A DNA stretch of 52,897 nucleotides from JBEKYD01 sp049509915 (GTDB lineage: Bacteria; Acidobacteriota; Terriglobia; Bryobacterales; Bryobacteraceae): the NCBI GenBank assembly GCA_049509915.1, contig JBEKZL010000011.1:1-52897 (forward strand), written 5' to 3'. Below the pieces are notes generated by a model. That model saw only the letters and a program-made list of their open reading frames with translations, did no database searches and was not told the origin of the DNA. How positions within the stretch are numbered: position 1 is the first letter of the stretch; each line of letters opens with the position of its first letter. A program made the position numbers and the translations under genes. Shown one piece after another: positions 18,628 through 26,803 of this stretch.

Positions 18628-19968
18628 TTGCCCGAACCGATCATCGAACTCCGCGCCGTGGAAAAATTCTACGGTCCCGCGGAGGCGCCCATCCAGGTGG
18701 TCGCGCCGACCGACCTGGCCGTCTATCCCGGCGAGATTCTCGCCCTCCTGGGTCCGTCAGGCTCCGGCAAGTCCACCCTCCTGCGTATTCTCTCCGGCCT
18801 CTCGAGCCCCAGCTCCGGCCAGGTTCTCTGGCACGGCCAGCCGCTCGCCGGCCCCTGCCCCAACGTCTCCATCGTGTTTCAAAGTTTCGCCCTGTTTCCC
18901 TGGCTCACCGTTCTCGATAACGTCGAAGCCCCGCTCAAGGCCCGCGGCGTTCCCGCCCACCAGCGCATGCGCCGCAGCCTGAAAATCCTGGATTCGGTGG
19001 GCCTCGACGGCTTCGAAACCGCCTTCCCTAAGGAACTCTCCGGCGGCATGAAGCAGCGTGTCGGCTTCGCTCGCGCCCTGGTGGTGGAGCCCGAAGTCCT
19101 TTTCATGGACGAGCCTTTCTCCGCCCTCGACGTGCTCACCGCCGAGAACCTCCGTGGCGAGCTGATGGAATTGTGGCAAGGCAAGAAAATGCCCACCCGC
19201 GCCGTCTTCATCGTCACCCACAACATCGAGGAAGCCGTCGCTCTGGCCGACCGCGTCGTCGTCCTGGGGAAGAATCCCGGCCGCATTCGCACCGATTTCC
19301 GCATCCGCATACCCCATCCGCGCGAACACCTCGACCTGCGCTTCCATGAAGCCGTCGACTACATCTATCGCGTCCTCACCCAGCCCGACCTCGTGCCCAC
19401 CCCCCAGCCCGAAGCCGAACCGCACACCGCCGTAGCCGCGCCCGCCGCGCGCGCCAAGTACCCCATGCTCCCCCACGCCCGCCCCGGCGGCATCGCCGGC
19501 CTGATCGAGCTGCTCAACGACCGCGGCGGCCGCCACGACCTCTACCGCATGGCCGATGACCTCGCGCTCGAACTCGACGACCTGCTCCCCATCGTCGAAG
19601 CCGCTTCCCTGCTCGGCTTCCTCACCGTCCAGGAAGGCGCCGCCGAAATCACTCCCGAAGGCGTCCGCTTCGCCGAGGCCGGCATCCTCCGCCGCAAAGA
19701 GCTTTTCAAAGTGGCCGCCAGCTCCCACGTCACCCTCATCCGCCAGATTACCCGCGCCCTGGCCAACAAGGCCGACCACACCCTCCCCGACGAGTTCTTC
19801 CGCGACCTGCTCGACGAGCACTTCAGCGAGGAGGAATCCGTCCGCCAGATCGAAACCGCGGTCCATTGGGGCCGCTACGCCGAGCTGTTCGACCGCGACG
19901 CTTCCACCGGGCGTTTCTTCATTCCCGAAGAAACCACCCCAGCGTCCGGCGAGGAGTTCGCGGGTTAG
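18628..19968 (+). CDS. ABC transporter ATPase, nitrate/sulfonate/bicarbonate type, with C-terminal AAA-associated domain
   Basis: A 446-residue protein starting at a TTG (18628), with GAGGT about eight bases upstream. Residues 1-250 form a standard ABC ATPase: Walker A GPSGSGKST, Q-loop FQSFALFPW, signature LSGGMKQR, Walker B VLFMDEPFSALD and a switch histidine in VTHNIEEA. After a proline/alanine-rich linker, residues about 280-440 match the extension seen on some nitrate/sulfonate-type ATPases (GGIAGLIELLNDRGGRHDLYRMADDLALELDDLLPIVEAA). That extension is predicted to be regulatory and helical. The gene is followed after three bases by the double permease. The imported substrate cannot be told from sequence. 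Confidence 0.9.
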   Translation: MPEPIIELRAVEKFYGPAEAPIQVVAPTDLAVYPGEILALLGPSGSGKSTLLRILSGLSSPSSGQVLWHGQPLAGPCPNVSIVFQSFALFPWLTVLDNVEAPLKARGVPAHQRMRRSLKILDSVGLDGFETAFPKELSGGMKQRVGFARALVVEPEVLFMDEPFSALDVLTAENLRGELMELWQGKKMPTRAVFIVTHNIEEAVALADRVVVLGKNPGRIRTDFRIRIPHPREHLDLRFHEAVDYIYRVLTQPDLVPTPQPEAEPHTAVAAPAARAKYPMLPHARPGGIAGLIELLNDRGGRHDLYRMADDLALELDDLLPIVEAASLLGFLTVQEGAAEITPEGVRFAEAGILRRKELFKVAASSHVTLIRQITRALANKADHTLPDEFFRDLLDEHFSEEESVRQIETAVHWGRYAELFDRDASTGRFFIPEETTPASGEEFAG

Positions 19969-19971
19969 CCG

Positions 19972-21699
19972 ATGTCGTTCCCCCCGTTGTCGCGGTCCCT
20001 GATTCGTGAGCGCACCTGGCCGCTGCTCGTGGACGCGGCGGTTTTCGGCGTGGTGCTGGCGGTGATCTATGCCGTCCTCACCACCGTGCATTATTGGATG
20101 GGCGTAGTCACTCCGGCCGCCAACATTTCCCGCTCGCCGCGCGCCCTGCCTGGCTACGCCCTGTATTCGTTGGTGCGCATGACCGTGGCCTATCTGTTGA
20201 GCCTGGTTTTCGCCGTGGGCTATGGCTACGTTGCCGCCTACCACAAACGCCTCGAAACGGTCATGGTGGCGTTGCTCGATATTCTCCAGTCCATCCCCGT
20301 GCTCAGCTTTCTGCCCGGCGTCATGCTGGCCATGGTGTCGTTGTTTCCCACCCGTCAACTGGGCGTGGAACTCGGCTCCATCGTCCTCATTTTCACCGGC
20401 CAGGTGTGGAACATGGCCTTCAGCTTCTATAGCTCTCTCAAATCCATTCCTCGCGAGCTGCGCGAGGCTGCCGACATCTACCAGTTCAGCCCCTGGCAGC
20501 GGTTCCTGGAGCTGGAACTCCCCTTCGGTGTGATCGGCCTGGTCTGGAATTCGATTGTCTCGGTCGCCGGCGGCTGGTTCTTCCTGATGGCCTGCGAAAT
20601 GTTCGTGCTGGGCAACCACGACTTCCGCCTGCCCGGCCTGGGCTCATACTTGCAACGCGCCGCCGGAGCCGGCGATACCCCCGCCATTCTCTGGGGCCTC
20701 GGCGCCATGATCGCCGTCATTGTTCTCATCGACCAACTCATCTGGCGCCCTCTCATCGCCTGGTCCGACCGTTTCAAAATCGAGCAGGTGGAAAGCGGCG
20801 GCGCCGTCTCCTCGCCCATTCTGCACCTGCTGCGCAACGCCTCCGCCGTCAAGTGGATCCAGCGGCGGACGCTCCAGCCCGCCTGGGAGCGTCTGACCGT
20901 CGCCCGGTCTTTCGCCCCACGGCCCGCGCCCGGGCCCGGCCGCGTCTGGCTCGTCCGCCTGGCACAAGGGGCCGGCCTGGTGTCGGTGGCCGCGGTCGTT
21001 CTTTATTCGGGCTGGCAGGCCTTCGAGATGATGCGAGGTCTGACCGGAACGGACTTGTCCATTACCCTCGAAGCCGCCGGAGCAACGTTCCTGCGCGTGA
21101 TCGCGTCCCTGTTGATTTCGCTCGTTTGGGCCGTTCCGGCCGGCGTCGCTATCGGCCTTAACCCGCGCGTGGCCCGCCTGGCCCAGCCGATTGCGCAAAT
21201 CGCCGCCTCGGTGCCGGCCACGGCCTTATTTCCCGTCGTGCTGCTCGGCCTGGTCCGCCTGGGCGGAGGGTTGGGCGTGGGCTCCATCATTCTCATGTTG
21301 CTGGGAACCCAGTGGTACATCCTCTTCAACGTCATCGCCGGCGCCATGGCCATCCCTTCGGAATTGCGCGAAGCCGCCGATGTCTTCCGCTTCACCCGCC
21401 TGCAACGTTGGCAAACCGTGATCCTGCCCGGTATCTTCCCCTACCTGGTGACCGGCCTGGTCACAGCCTCCGGCGGCGCCTGGAATGCCAGCATCGTCGC
21501 CGAGTATTTTCACTTCCAGGGCAAAATCATGACCACCCTCGGCCTGGGCGCCCAGATCAGCTCCGCCACCGATAGCGGCAATACCCTGTTGCTATTGCTC
21601 TCGACAGTGGTGATGGCCATGCTGGTAGTCACCGTCAACCGCCTTGTCTGGAAGCCCCTCTACCGCCTGGCGGAAACGCGGTACCGGCTGGAAGGGTGA
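19972..21699 (+). CDS. ABC transporter permease with two fused permease domains
   Basis: A 575-residue integral membrane protein in which two binding-protein-dependent transport permease domains are joined in one chain. Each half carries the cytoplasmic EAA-type loop that contacts the ATPase: ELREAADIYQFSPWQRFLELELP in the first half and ELREAADVFRFTRLQRWQTVILPG in the second. The pseudo-dimer would form the complete membrane channel with two copies of the upstream ATPase. It starts three bases after the ATPase stop, so the pair is an operon. No periplasmic binding protein is encoded on either side, which is unusual for an importer of this class. Confidence 0.92.
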   Translation: MSFPPLSRSLIRERTWPLLVDAAVFGVVLAVIYAVLTTVHYWMGVVTPAANISRSPRALPGYALYSLVRMTVAYLLSLVFAVGYGYVAAYHKRLETVMVALLDILQSIPVLSFLPGVMLAMVSLFPTRQLGVELGSIVLIFTGQVWNMAFSFYSSLKSIPRELREAADIYQFSPWQRFLELELPFGVIGLVWNSIVSVAGGWFFLMACEMFVLGNHDFRLPGLGSYLQRAAGAGDTPAILWGLGAMIAVIVLIDQLIWRPLIAWSDRFKIEQVESGGAVSSPILHLLRNASAVKWIQRRTLQPAWERLTVARSFAPRPAPGPGRVWLVRLAQGAGLVSVAAVVLYSGWQAFEMMRGLTGTDLSITLEAAGATFLRVIASLLISLVWAVPAGVAIGLNPRVARLAQPIAQIAASVPATALFPVVLLGLVRLGGGLGVGSIILMLLGTQWYILFNVIAGAMAIPSELREAADVFRFTRLQRWQTVILPGIFPYLVTGLVTASGGAWNASIVAEYFHFQGKIMTTLGLGAQISSATDSGNTLLLLLSTVVMAMLVVTVNRLVWKPLYRLAETRYRLEG

Positions 21700-21735
21700 G
21701 GGGCGGCGAAAGGCGGGGCACCGGGCTGTGGCGCT

Positions 21736-21902
21736 TCAACGCTGGATTTGACCGGCCTCGCGATCGGATGTCTCTTCGCCACCGACCATGGCCGCCAGCC
21801 CCTCCACGATGTCTTTCAGCCTCTGCGACTGCGCGGTCAACTCCTCCGCCGCCGAAGCGCTCTCCTCGGCACTGGCCGCCGTTTGTTGGGTCACCCGTTC
21901 CG
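21736..21902 (-). pseudogene. Methyl-accepting chemotaxis protein relic, C-terminal piece (inverted)
   Basis: Read on the minus strand this stretch gives ERVTQQTAASAEESASAAEE and LTAQSQRLKDIVEGLAAMV, ending in a stop at 21736. That is the signalling-helix and C-terminal tail of a methyl-accepting chemotaxis protein. No start codon or upstream receptor domains are present on this strand. The upstream part of the same domain lies next to it on the opposite strand. Confidence 0.6.
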
Positions 21903-21949
21903 GACTCTTTCAGCCAGGAGGAGAAGTCGCTTCAAAGACCATCAGAATC

Positions 21950-22110
21950 CGCTCTGGAGCAGACGGTGGCGGCCATTGACGACATCAACACGCAGAACGG
22001 CAAGATCTCCAAGATTCATCAAGGCGATTGACGAGATCGCGTTCCAGACTAACATCCTGGCGCTGAACGCGGCTGTGGCAGCGTTCGTCCGCGCCGGCCG
22101 GTTCATCCCT
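21950..22110 (+). pseudogene. Methyl-accepting chemotaxis protein relic, signalling-domain piece (frameshifted)
   Basis: On the plus strand the bases encode SALEQTVAAIDDINTQNGKI then, after a one-base shift near 22018, IKAIDEIAFQTNILALNAAV. The second part is the most conserved hairpin region of chemotaxis receptors. It is broken by the frameshift and ends in unrelated sequence just before rlmN. With the inverted C-terminal piece at 21736-21902 it looks like one receptor gene that was rearranged and decayed. Confidence 0.65.
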
Positions 22111-22137
22111 CCCCTCGTCGGTTACACTGAAATCACG

Positions 22138-23169
22138 ATGTCCCTACCGCTGGTGGGCATGGACCTTGCCGATCTCGGTGACGCTATCGGTTCCGATCAA
22201 CCGCCATATCGCGCCAGGCAACTCTACCAGGCGATCTATGGCGGGCAGGCGGCCGATTTGGTCCAAATTTCGAACCTCCCGGCTAAGATGCGCGAAGAAC
22301 TGACCGCCCGGCACCATCTGGGGCTGCCGGAAATTGCGCACCGCTACGATTCCGCCGACGGCACTCGCCGTTACCTGCTGCGGCTGGACGATGGCCGCAC
22401 AGTGGAAACCGTGCTGATGCCGGAGGGTGCGCGCGACACCATCTGCATCTCGAGCCAGGTGGGCTGCCCGGTGGATTGCAAGTTCTGCATGACCGCGCTG
22501 CTCGGGTTGGAGCGCAGCCTCACCGCCGGTGAGATTGTCGGCCAGGTGCTATTGGTGGCGCGCGAAAACCGCCTGCGGCAGGATGGCGGGCGGCTCAATA
22601 TCGTTATGATGGGCCAGGGCGAGCCGCTTTTGAATTTGCCGAACGTGGTCAAGGCGACGCGCATCCTGCTCGACCCGGCCGGCTTCGGCCTGTCGCCCCG
22701 CCGCATCACCGTTTCCACCGCCGGCATCGTTCCCAAAATCGAAGAACTGGGACGCGAGCTGGTGCGCCCCAAACTGGCCGTTTCGCTCAACGCCTCCACC
22801 GAGGAATCGCGGCAGGAACTGATGCCGATTACCCGCAAGTATCATCTTCGCGACCTCATCGCCGCGTGCCGCGCTTACCCGCTGCGCCCCTGGGAAAAGC
22901 TGACCTTCGAATACGTGCTCTTGAAGGGCGTCAACGATAGCGACGCCGATGCGCGCCGGGTGGTGAAACTGCTGGCCAACCTGAACGCCAAGGTCAACCT
23001 CATCGCCCTCAACCCCGGTCCCGAGATCCCTTATCGAACCCCCGAACCCGAACGTGTGGAGGCCTTTCAGCGGATCGTGCGCCGCTCGCTCGCGTGCTTC
23101 GTGCGCAAGCCCCGCGGCCTGGATATCTATGCCGCTTGCGGCCAGTTGAAACGGTACAGCGATCGCTGA
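22138..23169 (+). CDS. rlmN: Dual-specificity 23S rRNA/tRNA A2 methyltransferase RlmN
   Basis: A radical SAM enzyme that methylates C2 of A2503 in 23S rRNA and A37 in some tRNAs. The 343-residue product has the 4Fe-4S motif CPVDCKFC (CxxxCxxC), the GQGEPLLN segment, and the methylated cysteine near the C-terminus in GLDIYAACGQL. The start is placed at ATG 22138 (MSLPLVGMDL), because the frame upstream runs into the chemotaxis-receptor relic and shows no RlmN similarity. No clear ribosome-binding site is seen there. The inserted or decayed relic may have replaced the original promoter region. Confidence 0.95.
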   Translation: MSLPLVGMDLADLGDAIGSDQPPYRARQLYQAIYGGQAADLVQISNLPAKMREELTARHHLGLPEIAHRYDSADGTRRYLLRLDDGRTVETVLMPEGARDTICISSQVGCPVDCKFCMTALLGLERSLTAGEIVGQVLLVARENRLRQDGGRLNIVMMGQGEPLLNLPNVVKATRILLDPAGFGLSPRRITVSTAGIVPKIEELGRELVRPKLAVSLNASTEESRQELMPITRKYHLRDLIAACRAYPLRPWEKLTFEYVLLKGVNDSDADARRVVKLLANLNAKVNLIALNPGPEIPYRTPEPERVEAFQRIVRRSLACFVRKPRGLDIYAACGQLKRYSDR

Positions 23170-23194
23170 CAGGCGAGGAGGCCCGTCCTACGGT

Positions 23195-24013
23195 TCAGAT
23201 CTTCTGCACCCGCCGCAGCGTATACTGGTCGGGCTTCATGCTGGTCTGCTCCAGTTTCTTCCAGTCGTCGTTAGCGTGGATCAGCTTGCCGCTGATATGG
23301 TTCGACTTGGCGGAGGCCAGAAACAGCGCGAGCTGAATCTGTTTTTCGGGGGCGACCCCGCCGTTCACGCGCAACTGGCCCGCTTCGGCGTATGCATCTT
23401 CGCCGGCCCGTTCTTCGCCGGCGCGCAGGATCTCGTCCGTCATGTGAGTGTATGTGGCGCCGGGAATCAGGCAATTGACCTGCACGTTGTGCTCGGCGAC
23501 TTCCTCGGCCAGGGTCTCGGCGAATCGCACCAGCCCGGCCTTGGAAGCCGCATGGGCGCTGAAATTACGACGCGGCGCAGTGGAACCGCCGCCGGCCAGC
23601 AGAATGATCTTTCCCGACCGCCGCTCGATCATGTGTGGCAATACCGCCCGGCAACAATTTACCGCCCCGATGAGATTGGTCCCGATGGCTTCTTCCCAAC
23701 GCTTCGGATCGGTTTCGACGAGCGGCCCGATGGGGCCCAGCAGGCCTGCCGCCGCCACCAGCACGTCCACCCAGCCGAAGAGCACTCGCATCCGGTCCAC
23801 CGCCACGGCCACCTGCTCCCGGTCGCGAACGTCGGCCTCCAGGCGAAGCGCGTTGCCCCTGGCCTGCTCTATCTCCAGCTTCGCCAGGTCCAGTTCCGCC
23901 CGGCTCCGCGCCAGCAAGCCCACCCGCGCTCCCGCGTCGGCAAACCCCATGGCCAGCCGCTTCCCGATTCCGCGGCCCGCCCCCGTTACCAACACGCTCC
24001 ACTCCCGACTCAC
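23195..24013 (-). CDS. Short-chain dehydrogenase/reductase family protein with altered catalytic residues
   Basis: A 272-residue Rossmann-fold protein. The nucleotide-binding motif TGAGRGIG (10-17) and a structural VAAAG (in place of NNAG) are present. In classical SDRs the active site is Ser ... TyrxxxLys. Here the lysine is in AASK (Lys158), but the tyrosine position holds His154 (codon CAT, one base from TAT). The usual serine position, in the LLAGGG segment, holds Ala140; a nearby Ser144 might partly substitute. The protein may be a non-catalytic nucleotide-binding relative, or use a different mechanism. It converges with rlmN, with 25 bases between stop codons. Confidence 0.85.
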   Translation of the reverse strand: MSREWSVLVTGAGRGIGKRLAMGFADAGARVGLLARSRAELDLAKLEIEQARGNALRLEADVRDREQVAVAVDRMRVLFGWVDVLVAAAGLLGPIGPLVETDPKRWEEAIGTNLIGAVNCCRAVLPHMIERRSGKIILLAGGGSTAPRRNFSAHAASKAGLVRFAETLAEEVAEHNVQVNCLIPGATYTHMTDEILRAGEERAGEDAYAEAGQLRVNGGVAPEKQIQLALFLASAKSNHISGKLIHANDDWKKLEQTSMKPDQYTLRRVQKI

Positions 24014-24166
24014 ACTGCGATTGTAATCCCCAGCGTTGAATTTGCAGTGAATTGCCGGCGTGGAACCCGACTTCAGAACTTTCAGCCCCGGGCTCCGGGG
24101 AATTATCGGGTGAGGTTTGAGGGCGGCCGGTCAACCAGAATCGCCCGCGCCGGTCGTGCCGGACCG

Positions 24167-24550
24167 CTACCTCATGGCGCGAAGCTGGTCGTGTTTCAGC
24201 CAATTCACTAAGAACAGCGCCCCGATCACGAATGCCGGCAACGCAATCATCGCAATCCACAGCAACTTGATCGACGGTGGCGGCAACCTGCGCGGCAGGA
24301 GCATGACCACATACAGCGTGCCGGCAGCCGTATAAATGACGGCGCCGATCCACTCCCAGCGCCATGCCACTGCCAGGGCACCGATCAGCACCAATGATGG
24401 AACCAGATGAATGGTCAGCGCCAAGAGGGTTTTCCAGAAGCCAAGATTCTCACCGAAAACATCCAAGGCGAACATGCCGATAAAAGCGATGAATAGGATG
24501 GATAGCAACCGCGGTGCCCAGAACAGTGTCCGCGTTGAGATATTGCTCAT
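24167..24550 (-). CDS. Small integral membrane protein of unknown function
   Basis: A 127-residue protein with four predicted membrane helices (LLSILFIAFIGMFALDVF; LLALTIHLVPSLVLIGALAV; WIGAVIYTAAGTLYVVMLL; LLWIAMIALPAFVIGALFLV) and a charged C-terminus. The start at ATG 24550 has GGAGGAG about four bases upstream. The pattern matches small conserved hypothetical membrane proteins common in soil bacteria. No catalytic motif is visible. Confidence 0.8.
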   Translation of the reverse strand: MSNISTRTLFWAPRLLSILFIAFIGMFALDVFGENLGFWKTLLALTIHLVPSLVLIGALAVAWRWEWIGAVIYTAAGTLYVVMLLPRRLPPPSIKLLWIAMIALPAFVIGALFLVNWLKHDQLRAMR

Positions 24551-24788
24551 AACTCCTCCTCGCTCCCCGAAAGCAAATGGCGCTCCCGGGGGGCATCCAC
24601 GGAGACGCGATTTCACGCTCGGCTTGGGGAACCACCTTCAGAATACACCCGGCCGCCCATTTCGGACATATCGCCCTCATTTCGGTTGCTTGACTGCCCC
24701 CGCCTCCAACCAGCAGGGCCTTCATCGCCCAGTTCCGGCTCGAACGGTCGGCCCAAACGGCCTTTTGGGAATCGTCGGCTCCGGCGGT

Positions 24789-26261
24789 TTACCGCTTCGC
24801 CCGAAAACCTTCCGTCTTCGGGTTCTTCGCGTTCCATGCCGGCGCATCGGGGTTCGACGCAACTTCCCACACGCCCAGCGCAACCGCCGCATCTACCTTG
24901 GCCATGTTGTCGTAGTCGAGCTTGGGCCATTCGTCGCCGGGCTGGTGATAGTCGCCGAACTGATACGCCACCGCAATCGTGGTCGAGGGGACGCCGGCTT
25001 CGGCGAAGGCGTAGTTGTCGCTCTGGCGAAAGTACTGTTCATTGTGATCCTTGTCGTTCACCACGCGGATACCAAACGGTTGGGCGGCCTGGCGAAGCAC
25101 CGGCGCCAGATCGGTGAAATCGAATCCCGTCAGGTAGTATTGTGCCGTCTGCACGCCCACGCCGGTTTCGTCGGTCCGGCCTAGTTGCTCCAGATTGAGA
25201 TCCGCGGCGGTTTTCGACAGCGGGAAGACCGGGTGGGCGGCGTAATAGTGCGATCCCACTTCGCCCAGTTCTTCTCCAAAGAAGGTCATGAAGACCACGC
25301 TGCGCCTGGGGCGCTCCGGCAGGGCGGCCAGGGCTTCGGCGATCTCGAGGACCGATGCGGTACCGCTGGCATCGTCGTTGGCGCCATTATAAATATGATC
25401 GCCGGGCCCGCTGCCGCGAATGCCCAGGTGATCGTAATGGGCCGTCACCAGAACGTAGGAATCGCGCAAGGCCGGGTCGGCGCCCCGCAGCACGCCGATT
25501 ACGTTGCGCAGTTTCACGGGCGTTACTTTGGGCGGGGGAACGTGGGCCGACACCTTTGCCCCCGGCGCCAGAACCGCTTTTCGGAAGGCCGCGTCGGAAA
25601 CGATGAGACACGGCGTCGAGGGTGCAGCGGCCGACACCGGGCCCAGCCGCTCGGTTTGGCCGGGGCCCATGACTGGCAATCCCAGGACTATCGTCACCGC
25701 CGCTTGCAAACGCCCCGCCATCTCGGGAATGCGGCGGACCAGAGCCCGGTCGCTCTTGGGAACCTCCACTACCAGGGCCTTGCCTCGCGCCGAACCGGCG
25801 GTTAGCGATTCCAGCGCACCTGCCTGATCGAGCGCCACATGCAGCACCGGGATACCGTCGAAATCCGCGCCCGCCGCCTCCAGGAACCGGATCCCGCCGG
25901 CCGCCGCGCGCACCGTTTCTCCATTGGCGTCCGCCGCCAACTCCAGCGCTTCGGCGGACGCCGCGACCTGCTCGAAATCGGCGGTCTGGAAATAACCGTC
26001 GTCGCCGGCGGGTTCGAGGCCGGCGCGGCGGAACTGGGAGGCGATGAATTCAGCCGCGATATCCAACCCACGCGAAGGTGTACCGCGGCCCTCCAAAGCG
26101 TCGGAAGCCAGGAATGAGACATCGGCTCTCAGCGCGTTGGCGGTTAGCCGGCCGGCGATCGATGCCGCGCTCGGGGGCGTTTGCGCGCTCAGACCCGCGA
26201 TCGCGAGCCAGGCGGCTGAAGTGAAGAGCGGGAGTCTCATGTGAAGGTGCCCGACCATCAT
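24789..26261 (-). CDS. Secreted M28 family zinc aminopeptidase
   Basis: A 490-residue exported peptidase. A signal peptide (LPLFTSAAWLAIAGLSAQ) is followed by a PA-like insert (about 120-260) and the M28 catalytic domain. The domain has AHYDHLG (zinc His), NGANDDASGTASVLE (bridging Asp), FFGEELGEVGS (catalytic Glu and zinc Glu), NLEQLGRTD and a late zinc His in the YFRQSDNYAF region. M28 enzymes release N-terminal residues from peptides. The longest start (26261) overlaps the stop of the upstream SET-domain gene as ATGA, suggesting coupling. The ATG at 26240 would give a cleaner signal peptide. Confidence 0.92.
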   Translation of the reverse strand: MMVGHLHMRLPLFTSAAWLAIAGLSAQTPPSAASIAGRLTANALRADVSFLASDALEGRGTPSRGLDIAAEFIASQFRRAGLEPAGDDGYFQTADFEQVAASAEALELAADANGETVRAAAGGIRFLEAAGADFDGIPVLHVALDQAGALESLTAGSARGKALVVEVPKSDRALVRRIPEMAGRLQAAVTIVLGLPVMGPGQTERLGPVSAAAPSTPCLIVSDAAFRKAVLAPGAKVSAHVPPPKVTPVKLRNVIGVLRGADPALRDSYVLVTAHYDHLGIRGSGPGDHIYNGANDDASGTASVLEIAEALAALPERPRRSVVFMTFFGEELGEVGSHYYAAHPVFPLSKTAADLNLEQLGRTDETGVGVQTAQYYLTGFDFTDLAPVLRQAAQPFGIRVVNDKDHNEQYFRQSDNYAFAEAGVPSTTIAVAYQFGDYHQPGDEWPKLDYDNMAKVDAAVALGVWEVASNPDAPAWNAKNPKTEGFRAKR

Positions 26262-26707
26262 TTCAGGTTAATCGTTCCCCGGCAGTGGGGCGAGCCGCAA
26301 CGGCAGCGCACCTTGTCGATCTTCTCCGAGAAACGGTAATCCACCGTCAACTCCTCGTCCGCCTTGATCGCCCTCTTGCTCATGTAGAGAATGTGGCCTC
26401 TGAAGATCCACGTGTAAAGATTCGGGTCGCAACTGTGATTGATGATTTCGGCGCCGCTGCCGCCCACCGCGCCGTCCAGGGTCCAATAATCGTCCAGCGT
26501 AAACAGGTAGGTAATGGAGCCCGTCCCGCGCCGCTTGGTTTCCTTGCGATTGATGCGCTCGCCGGTATATTCGATTACTTTGTGCCGCGCCGGAATCGGT
26601 TCCAGCGCATACACTCCGCGTTGGTGGATGCGCGAGCTGCGAATTTCCAGGCGATAACGGGTATATCGCGGATCGATAGCCGGGGATTTGACCAGAGCGG
26701 TTGGCAT
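26258..26707 (-). CDS. SET-domain protein lysine methyltransferase-like protein
   Basis: A 149-residue compact SET domain. It shows an R-G-V-Y-A-L-E-P-I segment, YTGERI, the pseudoknot motif INHSCDPNLY (NHSCxPN), a YRFSEK segment and a cysteine-rich post-SET tail, CRCGSPHCRG. These are hallmarks of S-adenosylmethionine-dependent lysine methyltransferases best known from eukaryotic histone modification. Bacterial targets are unknown. There is no signal peptide, so the protein should be cytosolic. The start at 26707 is preferred over the longer frame. The stop overlaps the start of the M28 peptidase gene. Confidence 0.88.
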   Translation of the reverse strand: MPTALVKSPAIDPRYTRYRLEIRSSRIHQRGVYALEPIPARHKVIEYTGERINRKETKRRGTGSITYLFTLDDYWTLDGAVGGSGAEIINHSCDPNLYTWIFRGHILYMSKRAIKADEELTVDYRFSEKIDKVRCRCGSPHCRGTINLK

Positions 26708-26803
26708 GAGCGGATTTCCCGAATTGTAGCCGACAGCGTCTCCATACGCCAACTCACCTCTGCCATGCCGGCGCGGCACGTCGTACGTGCGCCACGAGAG
26801 ATC

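Noticed and set aside
18757..20619. A 620-residue minus-strand open frame
   Set aside because: It is fully antisense to the ABC ATPase and permease genes, which have strong motifs; an artefact of high GC at third positions.
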